Assembly (NCBI GenBank): GCA_023362775.1
Contig: JALMGJ010000003.1
Coordinates: forward strand, 62,001-126,000
DNA: 64,000 nucleotides
DNA from: Charina bottae
Taxonomy: Eukaryota > Chordata > Lepidosauria > Squamata > Charinaidae
Reading direction: 5' to 3'
Positions 42,264 to 55,400 of the stretch are shown here, piece after piece. Both the position numbers and the translations under genes were made by a program. Position 1 is the stretch's first letter; the number at the start of each line of letters is the position of its first letter. The notes under the pieces are model-generated. The model searched no databases and had not been told where the DNA came from. It saw only the letters and a list, made by a program, of their open reading frames with translations.

Positions 42264-45118
42264 GTACATGAATCTTTTATCAAATGAATCCAGTCTTGTA
42301 CACAGTACCCATTCATTCTGTACTATATCCGCTGTTCAATGATCAGCTGGATAGTTTGTCATATTAATTAGAGCGATCATGCTTCAGACTTGGTTCCAGA
42401 AAGGTGTTTCAGAGCACATGGGAGCAGGAACACACCACCTGTCTGCAACTCCTCAAAGCAATTGTACCCTTTTCTAGGGTCCTGCAGCTGCCTACCACAA
42501 CTGCCATGCGATCGCAGGAGAAAATGTGGCTGCTTTAAAGACTTGTAGGCAGATACTGAATCCATACTCCTGAATCCGCTGGAGCATCTTTCCTAACTCT
42601 GAATTCAAAGTGCTGCGCAGCCCCATAAATATACTCCGTTATCATTTTGAAGAAGCAAAATATACCCAAATCTCAGATCAGAACATTATGCAAAGAAAGA
42701 CCAGTCAAATGTTGAATAGAATAAACAATGAGGCCTACCATTCTGATATGTACTAATATCAATTGAATAAAAGTATTCACAATTGAAGTATTGTGCGTAT
42801 TGGTTAAATTTTGAAGTTTGGGGCATTATTTTTAAAGAAAACTTGCTTTCAGAGATACAGAGATATGTTGAAAATTCTATAGCTAAGGAAGTTATAAATA
42901 AGAAAGAGAAATAAAGAGAAATAAAATGAGGTCCAAAATTAAGATTGAATAAAATGTGATGATTCTCACATTTATAGGAATAAATCAAATGTATTTATGA
43001 ACTGTATTTGATATTGTATGTGACTTTTAATTACCTGCACCTATATTATCACATAATTGAACTCTCCCAGTTAGATATACCATCATTGATATCCGCCCAC
43101 TCCTGGATGGAATATACAGTATCCTGGCTCTGATGCCATATGACTGCCTGTGATAAAAGATAGAGGGGAAACCACATCGTAACATTGTCTTTAATAGATT
43201 TTACATCTGGTTAAGCTTAGGAATTTTTGTGTGTTTTGAGACAGAGGTATCCTCACCATGGGGGACTAAGAAAGCCAAAATGGTGGGCTCGACTGCAATT
43301 CAAAGTTATGCCTCCTTTTGTACGTGCATACATCAACACATGTAGAATGGGGCAAGGCTTCAATCCACAGTTCATGCCTGCCATTTTGGCTCCCTTAGCA
43401 CTGTCCATTGCAGGTGGCCCTGTTTTGAGTTGATTTTTAGGAGAACCTGTATCTGGGAATTTATATCTCCAACTCTGTCTCATCACTAATATTTGAAAAC
43501 AACTTGGTGGCACATAATCAATCAATCAATCAATCAATCAATCTCTGGGAATTGAAGTACAGAGTCCCCAGTCCTCATAATTTCTACTCTAATTTCTAGT
43601 AATTAGGCTACTTCATTGTATATCTGTCACTCAGTTCTAGGGCTGGAAAAAACACAGAAGCAATGCAGCTGGTGTGTTTTACTTTCTTTTTGAACGGGTG
43701 TAGGCATTTTCTTTCTTTGTTGTATTCTGTTGTACCCAATTTTACACAAAACAATAATAGACATATTTATCATGAAAAAGCAAACAATAGATACAGAGTC
43801 TTTATTAGGTTGACAAGGTGTAGAAGATTACTGTAAGCTTTTAAGTTTCAACAGCTTTTCATCTGAAAAGAATTATTTGCTTTCAATAACACTTGAAATT
43901 ACAGGAAATGAAAAATAAGTCTGAATATTAGGAATTTCCTGATGATAAGAGTTGTTAAACAATGGAGCAGTTTTCACCAGAACAGTGAAAAATCAGAAAT
44001 ATCACCTTTGAAGACTGATTTGTATTTTAAGGCATAAGCTTTCCTGAGCAACAGCTGACTGCATCAGGTGCATAAAGTGGCTTTACTGACGTGGGGTTAA
44101 AATACGTAGGGATGAGGCTGGGGAAAAGGGGAAGACAGAGTAGGAATGCAGATGAAGATTCAGTGGAAGAATAGTCGTCAACTTCCCCTCACTGGAGGTT
44201 TCAAACAGGCTGGATGGCCACATGTCAGTCTCTAATGTGTTGGTGAATTCTTGCACTAAGTAGGAAGGTGGACTAGATGACCTATAAAGACCCTTCCAAG
44301 TCATACAGTCTATGATCAGGCAAGTTGGTTAATGCATGGAAGGAAAGAAAGACAGGCAGAAAATGTGGCTGATATTACTGCCATCTCTGCACCAGTTTAC
44401 ATGGCTAGAAAGTGCAAGGCGAAGTCTTCATATGTGTGAGTTAGTTCTCATCAGGGGTTAGTCTGATATGAGGGCTCTCCCAAAGCTTGGTGAGGAGAAG
44501 CAAGCAAAAGTCTATTCATTCTGTTTCTGAAAATATGAATTACCCAGTTGGTAAAGTCAAACTCTTTCCACCCTTTGAGATACATAGAACTTTGGCCAGT
44601 TTTCAAATAGAGTATTTGAATTACTTTCTGGAGAGAGGAAGGATTTAAAACATACTTTACCCCATATACAAGCTTTTTGCCTTCTCAAACTGAAACTAGA
44701 GAACCCTCACAATAGGTAGGGATTCAGACCCATTTTGTGTGTATGAATTTTGGCTTTAGACTACACCTCTCTTCTGTGCTCTTTGCATCGGTGTGACGAT
44801 GGATGTTTCTCATCCTTAACTCATTGTCTTGGGAAGGATCCAGATAGCCTTATGCATATACTGTACCAAGAGGGTGGAAACTTCTGATTTCGTTCTAAAA
44901 TAACCTTTCCCAAAAGGCAGTCTCAAGTCGACTCTTTAATGTTTTTCCAAATGCACCACAGCTATGGTGGCAATGTTTTATTTATTTTGTAAGAGTACCG
45001 AACTCCATGACAACTCTGAGTGGCATACAATAAGAAAATCATTACTAAAAAGATACAAGTAAAATGTATAGTTTTATTAATATGCAGTTAGCGAAACTAA
45101 ACATGAGTATAATTACAG
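42264..45118. other. Intron 2 of host gene copy B
   Basis: It contains the left visible start of copy B at 43501, the (ATCA)n at 43517-43543 and the CR1 end at 44136-44321. The rest is anonymous. Confidence 0.65.
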
Positions 45119-45200
45119 GCGTCTCATGTCTATGGTTTGGAAACTGGCTCTTCTGCTGAAAAGAAATTTCATCCACCTGAAGATAAGCTTGCCACAGGAG
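45119..45200 (+). CDS. Host gene copy B, third exon
   Basis: Identical by eye to 1623-1704. Phase 0 in, phase 1 out. Confidence 0.8.
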
Positions 45201-45290
45201 GTGAGATCAAGTGCAGATATTCTTTATGTTAAGAAATTATAAATTTGATAAAATTTATATAAGTAAAGCTAAACGTTTGGTCTTTTGCAG

Positions 45291-45316
45291 GTATTCTTTC
45301 AAGCAAATTATACAAG
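45291..45316 (+). CDS. Host gene copy B, fourth exon (26 nt)
   Basis: Same as 1795-1820: TTTTGCAG acceptor, GTAAGG donor, 90-bp upstream intron. Confidence 0.78.
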
Positions 45317-46630
45317 GTAAGGGCAAATATAAACTCCTTTAATACTTTTCATAGCAGCCTATCCTAAATTCTCCTCGTTCTTCTTTCAAAAAAGGTGTTG
45401 CATACATTATTCAAGTGTGAGTTGACTTCAGTGTAACTCTGAAATTTTTCTATCTTGTTTTCACAGTCCAACCCCAAAATGGATTAAGCTTTTAGTTATC
45501 CACCATATAGCAGAGTCCCATGCATGTTTATTTTGAAGCCTACTTCCTCTTATTGTGTCCCATGGCACATACAGTATGTCAATCCCCCCTTTTAAGGAAT
45601 CCAATATTATATTGCCCCTTTTGCCGGCATGCCAGCCTTTGAGGCCAACTGTTTGAAAGGCTGGAAATGTTCAAAGAGGCGGGTGAGAGTGGAGGTAGGC
45701 AGTAGAAACTGAAGAGTTGAATGTATTCTGAGCCTTTGCATGCCCCCAGTCCTGGTTGGAATTTAGAGCCAAGGGAAGCTTTGCTAAAAAGAACAAAATC
45801 AAAACATTGGAAGAGGATGGCCAGACTCAAACTTCTTTTCATCATCATTTCTGGCCAGCTGGCAAGAAACCATACTTGAGAACAACCAAAATATTCTGTA
45901 GTTGGAACCTTCTGCTTGATGGATAGGATTACTTTAGTATTCTGTAGTAAGGTTATGCTAAGCTCTTCCAGATATTATATTGCACTTCAACATTACACTG
46001 AGAAGCTTCTGTTTGGACAGTGGTTAGGAGAACTGGTGTGTTGACTCAGTACCAGCATCTACAAACTATATAGGACTATGTGATCCTTTTTAGTTTCAGT
46101 GGTAAATAGGTAATTATTGTAGTTTGCACAGCTAGCAAAGTCCAACAATTTCAGCAACAACTGTTATGCTAAACCCACAAAACTATTTCCTTGTTTCTTC
46201 ATTTCTGCTTTCTTTTATTGAATGCAGCACAGCTTAACCATCATTAGACTGTTCTCTGAATGCTGCCCAATGATTACACTTAGGACTTTTCACTGAGTAT
46301 TCAACAACTCATCTGTGGGATTTCTTAGGCCAACATGTGGAACTGTGTGTAGCTTTGAGATCAAACACGTAGGTCAAAAGAGTGACTGAATTTTATAGTG
46401 CATGTTTTGCTTTATAAACATTACAGTGGCTCCATTTTTTTACAGGACCACTTTAAAACTGTAACGGAACACTTTCCAACTCTTAACGTGTTAAAATATC
46501 CTAGGACAGCACAGGTAGTATACATTTGCAAAAACCATTTGTTTTACAATTTACTTATGCTTGAATTTCAGTGATTTTTCCAAGCTACATACCAATAGTA
46601 TTTTTGTTAAAAATGTTTTGCATCTTTCAG

Positions 46631-46710
46631 CTCAATTCAAACAGCAGCAAACAAGGGCAATTCCATTCCTGGAACGATGGACCTAAGCAAGGCACTAATT
46701 CTGTCAGCAG
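46631..46710 (+). CDS. Host gene copy B, fifth exon
   Basis: Same as 2921-3000; the preceding intron is 214 bp longer than in copy A. Confidence 0.8.
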
Positions 46711-48574
46711 GTAAAGAAATAGATTGAGGTTTTTTTTAACAGAAATTAAACAGACTAAGAGCACAAGCAAGCCACTGGCACTTTATTAATGAAGCAATGT
46801 CTTCATTAATAAAAATAAAAGTGCCAAGTACCAGCTTAGGGTAATCCGGTACTCTCACTGCATTGTTGCCGTTCTTGCTTGTTAGCTTCATTCTTTGCTC
46901 TTTGTCTATGCATGAAAGAAATGCAGTCCTTGTTTTGCTTTGTTAAAAGCATTGGACTCATTTTAAAACACTCTTTGGAAATTATTTTGCTGAGTGGATT
47001 GGCATGTGCAAAAGTATGCCAACATGTGTCACTTTTAAAAAAAATACATTTAAAGAACTAATTGTGGAAGAGCAACAAGTATGATAGATATTGAGATATG
47101 TCTGCTTGCAAAGAAAGCTATCTGTGGGAATGACTTCATATGGCTTTTTATAAGCTGCTATTTTTAATGTTAATTAACTATTAATACTGATAGTTAATAA
47201 TTAATAGCAATCTTAAAAGTCCCCATGTTGAACAATTTCAATTTCTATGCTCTCAGGGCCAGTTTAAGCAGAATTTGGGAATTCAGGGTCTCCATTGGAG
47301 ACTATGGAGAAAACCCACATTTTGGACCCCATTTTTGTTGCAAAGCAGGTGTCTAATGAGCTGAAAATGGGGGGAGGGCATTTCTATACGCCCTTTGCTG
47401 AGATCAGATCACTTCCTAATCCAGATGAAATTGGCCCCCCAAGATCTCCACAGTACGAATAGCCTGATTAGGATGATTCAGCCCAGGTGCTGTCTGTATC
47501 TGTAGATGCTTTCCTCTGGGCTTTAGGATTTTCTAGGCAAACATGCTGCCATTCCCTTCACCCTGGTCACATGCTGTCACCAGGAAGTGACCCGGCTGCT
47601 TAATGCAATTACTCCCAAGTGGCCTCTTCCTGTTAGCTGATCCCAGTTGGCTGATTGGTTTACCAAAGACCTGCAGGAGATGAATCAGTAGAAAAGGGAA
47701 TCTAACTGAGCACAGGTTTGAGATCAGGTTCAAAGGTACGTTGCGGCAATAAGGGAGGTGAAGCGTTATTATTTCTCATTCATCCTTTATGGTATCCCGA
47801 GGCTGTCGTCCAGCAATGCTGTTCAGGGAGGCCAATCCCCTTATAAGAAAAACAGGTTGCTCTCCCACCTGGATGTTCTGACTGATTAGCACACCATTTT
47901 GCTGGTGAAGTCACTCAGATTTGCCAAGTCTTGATTTTTCATGGGTAGGGTCTGTTGTAGTGACTGGAGCAACCTTTTGCCCTATCATCTGAGAATTCTT
48001 GTGACCTGTGAACTCTGATAAAGTAGATGAGGTGCTCTGTCACATCTTTTCAGTCATTTGTGTACTTGTTTCTTGCCCCTCTTGGCTGAGGACCTGGGGA
48101 AAGGGTTCCTGATTGAATCTAGGTGATCAATGCCTCACTTCGGAAGAACAGTGCCAGCAGTTCTGAACCAGGCTATGCTTACCCACTCCTAAAGAGGCTG
48201 TTCCTGAACTTGCATTGAAGAACTAGACAACTTGTCTCTAACACCCCCTTTTTAGGGAAGGTTACTGAAACTTTGTTGGTATACAACCGGGCCCTTCTTT
48301 GGTCAGGATTCAGATCAGGGCATGGGCCAGAGACGGCCTTGGTTATTCTTGTTGAATGACCTTTGCTGTGATCTTGAGGGGGGTAATGCATCCTCATCCT
48401 TCTAGTATTTACATCAAGTATTAATTTGATGGAAATAAAAACTCTTATTTCAGAGTATTTCACATGGCACTTCAGTTGCAAATGCAGTTTTTTGTACTGC
48501 GTTGGTGATGCCTTTTCACAGGAGTTACAATGTAATGATCAATATTAATTTAGCTTCTTTCATTTTCTCTTCAG

Positions 48575-49268
48575 AGACTTCAGTAAACCTTGTGCAGAAA
48601 TGCCATCTACCTCCAGTGACGTTCTTAGAAACATAATCCATGCTAATCCACTGGTAGAGTCTTTTATGAAGAGACAGCACCCTGTTTCTTATCCAGGAAC
48701 TAAGACAACCACATCAGAGAAAAACAGCAGAAATGGCGATGGGAACTTTCTCAAAAAGGCCAATGAAGCTACTACTTGTGATTCTTATCCTGCTACAGAT
48801 AGTAGTGAGTACGACATGCTTTTGGCAAACAAATGGAAATTGAAAAAAAGAAATGGTAATATAGAAAGCAAGCTTTTAGTAGAAGCAAGGGCAGCCGCTG
48901 AGACTGAGAAAAGAAACACATCTCTGCTGAAAAAGGTTAAACATGTACATTTTAACTTAAAACCAGACATTTTTGAGTACAAGGAAGATGACGTTCCCTC
49001 TTCTTCTGCTGAGAATGAGAGGTTTTCATACCCTGATTTTCTTCCTTCACCCTCCAATAATTTGGATTTTAAAAAATCGTCCTTATCCAAGACAGATGAT
49101 TCGAAATCATCTATAAAGCCACCACTTAATGTCTCGCTACTTTTGCATCTTGTGGAAAAGGAAAGGTTACAGCACACAACTATCTTAAGAGAAAGGGCAA
49201 GGGAAGCTGTTTGTCGTGCTCTGGCTGCTAAGAATCGTACTATTTTGACAAAAGAATTACCCCAATGA
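48575..49268 (+). CDS. Host gene copy B, last coding exon to TGA
   Basis: Counterpart of 4865-5558. The six exons total 1188 nt, exactly 396 codons, so the model predicts 395 residues. The possible PP1-docking motif (Lys-His-Val-His-Phe) and Leu/Arg-rich helical C-terminus are present. It differs from A at two codons. Confidence 0.8.
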
Positions 49269-49673
49269 AAACAGCCATTGCCACTTGATTGTTGTCAAGT
49301 AAAGCGTGATGGAAATACTTACAATTCTAGCTGTGGTGGGCAAAAAACAGACATGCCAAAATGCCAACAGAGCCATAACCACAAAAATTCTGCACCCTCT
49401 ATGCATTCATCCTCAAAGACGACCCGAGCATCTTGCAGTAATTTTAAGTCCAAAAACACTCCAGTCGTTTTCAGCTCAAGCAACGTAGCTGCACGACAAT
49501 CTCTCTCAATCTCTGGAAGCTCATGCAAAACCTGCCCAGATGTGAAACTGAATTCTACAAATGTAGACTCACCAAGCACAACCGCAGCTTGTTCCTTACC
49601 TGACGGTGAAAGTTCAAAGAATAAACAGAGACACAAAGGAAAGACCTTAAAAAAAAGCGATCTCAGAAATTGA
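49269..49673 (+). other. Open in-frame extension after the TGA (copy B)
   Basis: Counterpart of 5559-5963, with one Asp-to-Asn difference. No stop arose in either copy across these codons. Confidence 0.5.
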
Positions 49674-50799
49674 AATCTCTCTCTCTCATTTCAAAGCAGA
49701 AGTCCTCCATCGTTGATCCTCAGTGATCTCTGGAATGAAGTCATCATTTATCAGTGTTATTTCTGCAAAACCATTGAGCAAGAACGTTTTGGAAAGCTCC
49801 ATCTTCATTTGTATATATGTGGAAGAGTGAACTCACCACCTGGGATGAACAGGCATTTTTTCTTCCTAGATTCCAGAGTTTTGGGGCTACCCTGGGAAGG
49901 AGGGTTAAAACAGCCCCAGCCTCTCCTTAATTGGAGAGTTTGTTTTCTCAAAAGGGCACTGAAAACAAGCATGTGGATGTGTGTCTCAAGGAAAAGGCTT
50001 AAGCCCAGAGGACAGCAGAGATGTGGGAAAGAGAAACTCCAACCCAAAGAGCCACTTTGGCCTGGAAACCAGGAGACCCTGAGTTCTAGTCCCGCCTTAG
50101 GCATGAAAGCCAGCTGGGTGACTTTGGGCCAGTCACTCCCTCTCAGCCCAACTCACCTCACAGGGTTGTTGTGGGGAAAATAGGGGGGGGGAGGAGTATC
50201 AGGCATGTTCCCTGCCATGAGTTATTTATAAAAAAACAAAGGCGGGATTTAAAAAAAGGCAAGCACCTCAGCAGTGGTCTTCAGACAGCAAGAGAAAGCT
50301 CAATTCCTGGAGCTGCGAGGCCGCTGCGAGGCAGAGCTGAGAGACGGGGAGGAGAGAGCCCGACCAGAGCCTGCAAACCGAGCCCACCGCATGCGCAGTC
50401 CGGGGGCAGAGCTCAGCAAACCAGCTCCAGAAACGGAGGACTGTGAGTGCCGGGGGGAGGGGGAGGGGGAGGGGGAAGCCCATTCGCCCGTCTGTGCAGG
50501 AGTGGAAAGGGTTTTCACCCGCCAATGGACTGAGATTGGCTGCAAGAGCTGAAGACCTGGGGGAAAGAAAAGTTGAAAGAAGAAATAGTTCTGATAAGAA
50601 AACATAGTGCTAACATAGGAGTTTGTGGCTTGAATCATGTCAACTGGATTTCTATTTTCTCAGTAGAAACGTTTCGCTCCTTATCCAAAGAGCTTCTTCA
50701 GTCTGAGTAAAGTTAGTAAGGGAATCCTTAAATATGTTTCTAGGTGGCTGTGTGACCTTGCACCTGGGGCTAGGTCATGGTTATTTTGAGATGTTATTT

Positions 50800-51969
50800 C
50801 TAAGACCCTTTATCATCTAAAGGAGGATCGTTAAGATTACCATGCTGCTGTTGAGCTTGCGAAATGGTCTTAATCTTCCTAGGCACAGAAGACAAAGCAG
50901 GAAGGAAAATAGGGGTGTCCTCAAATGAGTGTCCTTTTTCCTTTAGATGAAGATAAACTGCTGACTCTGGTCCTGTGGTGTTACTTCTCCTGTGTTGGGC
51001 CATCCTCCTGTACAAAGGTTGTTTGGTTTCTCCAATGTAGAGTTCAGAGCACTCCTCACTGCACTGGATTGCATACACTACATTGCTTTCCTTGTGTTTT
51101 GGAGTTTGATCTTTGGGGTGTACAAGCCTCTGTCTCAGTGTGTTGGTGGGTTTGAAATATACAGGTATGTGGTGTTTGCCAAATATCCGTTTTATCTTTT
51201 CAGACACGCCAGCCATGTAAGGAATGACCAGGTTCTTCCGTTTACTCTGAGTCTCAGCCCTATCTGTCGCTGTTTTAGGTCTGGTAGACTTAGATTTAGT
51301 GAAGGCCCAATTTGGATATCCACAGGCCTTCAGAGTTGTTCTCAGGTGCTGATTTTCATTCCTTTTGGAATCCATGGAGGTGGGGATGGTTTCTGCTCTG
51401 TGTGATAATGTCCTGATGACTCCTAGTTTGTGCTGCAGTGGATGGTGGGAGTCAAACATCAGATATTGATCTGTGTGTGTGGGTTTCCTGTAGATCCCTA
51501 TTTCTAGCTTGCCACCGGTCCCAATGAGGACTTCACAGTCTAGGAATGCCAGTCTGTTGTCCTTGGTGTCTTCTCTGGTGAACCTAATGTTGGCATCTAT
51601 AGTGTTTATATGGTCCGTGAAGGCCTGTACTTCCTGGGCCTTGATTTTGACCCAGGTGTCATCCACATACCTAAACCAGTGGGTGGGCACCGTTCCCTGG
51701 AAAGTGTTGAGTGCTTTCTTCTCCACTACTTCCATGTATAAATTGGCCACAATGGGTGACACAGGAGAACCCATGGCACAGCCGTGTTTTTGTCTGTAAA
51801 AGTCACCTCTGTATGAGAAATAAGTGGTGTTAAGACACAGGTCCAGAAGATGGCAGATCTGGTTTGGGTTGAGATGGTTTCTCCTTTCAAGAGTGCTGTC
51901 CTCTTCTAGTCTCTTCCTGACAGCGGATAGAGCATGAGTGGTGGGGATGCTGGTGAAAAGGGAGGACAC
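50800..51969 (-). CDS. Penelope-like RT with GIY-YIG endonuclease, copy B
   Basis: 389 residues like 7092-8261, with only two residue differences visible (Glu/Val after LYME and Ala/Thr before LKACG). YVDD and the nuclease motif are intact; 5' half of RT missing. Confidence 0.85.
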   Translation of the reverse strand: MSSLFTSIPTTHALSAVRKRLEEDSTLERRNHLNPNQICHLLDLCLNTTYFSYRGDFYRQKHGCAMGSPVSPIVANLYMEVVEKKALNTFQGTVPTHWFRYVDDTWVKIKAQEVQAFTDHINTIDANIRFTREDTKDNRLAFLDCEVLIGTGGKLEIGIYRKPTHTDQYLMFDSHHPLQHKLGVIRTLSHRAETIPTSMDSKRNENQHLRTTLKACGYPNWAFTKSKSTRPKTATDRAETQSKRKNLVIPYMAGVSEKIKRIFGKHHIPVYFKPTNTLRQRLVHPKDQTPKHKESNVVYAIQCSEECSELYIGETKQPLYRRMAQHRRSNTTGPESAVYLHLKEKGHSFEDTPIFLPALSSVPRKIKTISQAQQQHGNLNDPPLDDKGS

Positions 51970-51986
51970 ATCGAAGGAGACCTTAC

Positions 51987-52499
51987 ATGGCTGGCGTGTC
52001 TGAAAAGATAAAACGGATATTTGGCAAACACCACATACCTGTATATTTCAAACCCACCAACACACTGAGACGGAGGCTTGTACACCCCAAAGATCAAACT
52101 CCAAAACACAAGGAAAGCAATGTAGTGTATGCAGTCCAGTGCAGTGAGGAGTGCTCTGAACTCTACATTGGAGAAACCAAACAACCTTTGTACAGGAGGA
52201 TGGCCCAACACAGGAGAAGTAACACCACAGGACCAGAGTCAGCAGTTTATCTTCATCTAAAGGAAAAAGGACACTCATTTGAGGACATTAATGTTCACAT
52301 TTTAGACAGAGAAGATAGGTGGTTTGAGAGAGGGGTCAAGGAATCCATTTATGCCAGAAATGGCATTTATGCCATTTCTAGCCCCAGGTGCAAGGTCACA
52401 CAGCCACCTAGAAACATATTTAAGGATTCCCTTACTAACTTTACTCAGACTGAAGAAGCTCTTTGGATAAGGAGCGAAACGTTTCTACTGAGAAAATAG
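51987..52499 (+). CDS. GIY-YIG endonuclease piece, copy B
   Basis: Counterpart of 8279-8791 with a few substitutions (for example Gln/Arg and Ile/Val before the nuclease core). Confidence 0.8.
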   Translation: MAGVSEKIKRIFGKHHIPVYFKPTNTLRRRLVHPKDQTPKHKESNVVYAVQCSEECSELYIGETKQPLYRRMAQHRRSNTTGPESAVYLHLKEKGHSFEDINVHILDREDRWFERGVKESIYARNGIYAISSPRCKVTQPPRNIFKDSLTNFTQTEEALWIRSETFLLRK

Positions 52500-55400
52500 A
52501 AATCCAGTTGACATGATTCAAGCCACAGACTGTTCCACCTGGATGACTGAGAACCTTCATCGACATAACATAGGAGTTGTTCATCTTTTTCTTTAGTTAA
52601 TGGATGTGCTCTAACCTGATACAATATTCCATTTCTTTCTTCAAATATGGATTGCTTCTCCCAATCCTCTCCTTTCTCCCCAGTTCTTTTCCAACAGCCC
52701 TTCAATGTACGGTCCTCTTTTTGTATTGGGCTAATATCTGTATCCCAAGGAGGAGATAAATTCCCTATTGGTTGACCGTTATGCTTACCCGCCTTACGCA
52801 CTTTCCTCTCCTTCCGAGAATGTCCGGGAGCTCCTCTTAAATTGGGGTGTGAAAGAAGCAGTTCTTCCTCTTCCTCTGCCACCTCTGCCTGTCTCTTGGC
52901 TTGGGCTCTTGTAGGGATTCCAGCCACCTCCTGCATCTTCTTGTCTGGTTCTTTCATTAACTCCCAATACCTAGGAAATCAGTCCCAGTGAGAAATTGAA
53001 AAGGGAGTTTGGGGTTAATTATTAATTAATACATTAATTTTAACTTATTGTACCCTAAGTATCCCTGCCATCCAAATTATATATACTGTATATAATTGAA
53101 GTTTTACAGAAATAATAGGAACCGATGTAAACTAAAACAGAACAGAGAAGACAAAAAAGAGAAATAACAGAGAAAGCTACAAGTGCAATAAGAAAAAAAG
53201 TAGAAGTCGGAAAAAGAGAGAAAGATATAAAGAAAATATAAAGGTGTAAGAAGTGGATTCTGATATTCTTCATAGCAGTTACAAGTGCAGTTATAGTTTC
53301 ACCTCTCTAACGTTACATCATGACGCTCTTCTTTCTATGATCTATCCTGTCTAATCATCAAAACCATAAATCACAAGTTCATTTTTTTCATTGGTACGCA
53401 AAAAGTCCCTAAGAGGTTTCCAGTCACCAATAAATGCATTTATTTGTCTTTTCTCCAATCAGAGAAGTCAGTGTGACCATCTCAGCGAGTTCTGTCAATT
53501 TCACCAACCATTCCTCCATGGTGGGTAATGCCGAATCTTTCCATCTTTGTGCATATAGTCATCTCGCTGCAGTAATCATATATTAAAATAATCTCCCATG
53601 GCTTTTTTCTAACTGTTTAACCATCAATCCTAAAAGGAAAAGTTCTGGTCTCAATTGAACATTCGTCTTTAAAATCCTCTATATCAATGTATGTATTTGA
53701 GTCCATAATTTTTTAGCTTTTTTACGTGTCCACCAAGCATGATAAAATGTCCCTTTATGTTGTTTGCCTTTCCAATATACATTTGAAATGCCTTTATGCA
53801 TTCTAGATCATTTCTCTGGCATCATGTACCAATGATACATCTTCTTATAAAAATTCTCTTTAAGCTCATATTATGTAAATTTCAACCCTTTTAACCACAT
53901 ACTTTCCCATTGATCTATCTGTATATTATGACCAAAATTCTTAGCCCACCTTATCATACATTCTTTAACTTGTTCTTCCTCTGTTTCAAATTTTAGCAAG
54001 TTTATAAATTTTAGCAATTACATGTTTATCATTGGTACACAAATGTACTTCAAATTCTGCCTTATGTTGTTCCATACCATCAGTCTTTTTATCCATTTTT
54101 AATCTTTCTGATAACTGTAAATGGGAAAGCCATTAACAACCATATCCTTCTGACATTAATTGCTCTCTTGATTTAATAATTTTATAATCCCATTGATGAT
54201 TTTCCAAAACTTCCTGGTATGTTAACCATTTGTCTTTGTCTGTTGTTTCTCTTCTATGGAATGCTTCTTGTGCTGAGATCCACAGGAATCTATTGAGATT
54301 GAGATCCCCAATATGGCACATGTAATAAAATGATTTTTAAAATCCACATAAACTTTAACTTATTGTACCATAAGTATCCATGCCATCCAAATCTCAGGTC
54401 ATGGTCTTCTAACTCTAAAAGACACTTCTTTCTCAGCAATACCCATTCTTTCATCCAAACCAAGCAAGCAGCTGCAAAATACAATTTCATATCCGGTAGA
54501 CCCAATCCTCCTCTCTCCTTTATATTTTGTAACACTTTATATTTAACCCGTGGTTTTTTTCCCTTGCCATAGAAATTTAGATATATCTTTTTGCCATCGT
54601 TTGAATGGTACTTCAGTTGTCAAAACAGGTATTGTCTGAAACAAAAACATCATTCTAGGCAAAACATTCATTTTTATTACAGAAATTCTCCCTAACAGTG
54701 ACAATTTTATTTTCTCCCATCTTAACATGTCCTTCTTAATTTCATTCCATAACCAGTTTTCTCCATCAGTTCTGTTTGATCTTCTAATTTCATAATTTGT
54801 TAGCATCTTTGTCTTCTGATTGTTAATCTTAAAACCTGCTAGCATACCAAAGTCCTTTAATTTCCCCATTAATGTTTCTATTCCCTCTAGCAGATCTTCC
54901 AAAACTAACACCCGGTCATCTGTAAATGCCCTTAACTTATCAATTTCTTTTTCGATCTTAACTCCCGTGATTCTCTCCTCTTGTCTTATGTCTCTATTCA
55001 GTACCTCAAGAACTAAAATGAACAAGAGTGGAGACAGTGGTCATCCTTCTCTAGTCCCTTTTTGAATCCCACAAGGCTTTGTTAGTTCTCCATTAACAAT
55101 GATTTTCTGCAATAAATCTGGTGAAAGGCCCTTCTCTGTAAATGGTTCTAGTGAACCTCTCCTTCCTTCTCCTAATTTTGCTGCTTTTCTTGTGCTTGCA
55201 TTGTGAGAAAGTGAAAGTATGTCAATTAGTAGGGTGAAAGTAAAAGGCTAAATTAACTAAAGAAAAACATGAACAATTCCTATGTTAGCACTATGTTTTC
55301 TTACCGAATGAAACTGTTCCTTCTTTCAACTTTTCTTTCCCCAGGTCTTCAGCTCTTGCAGCCAATCTCAGTCCATTGGCGGGTGAGAACCCCTTCCACC

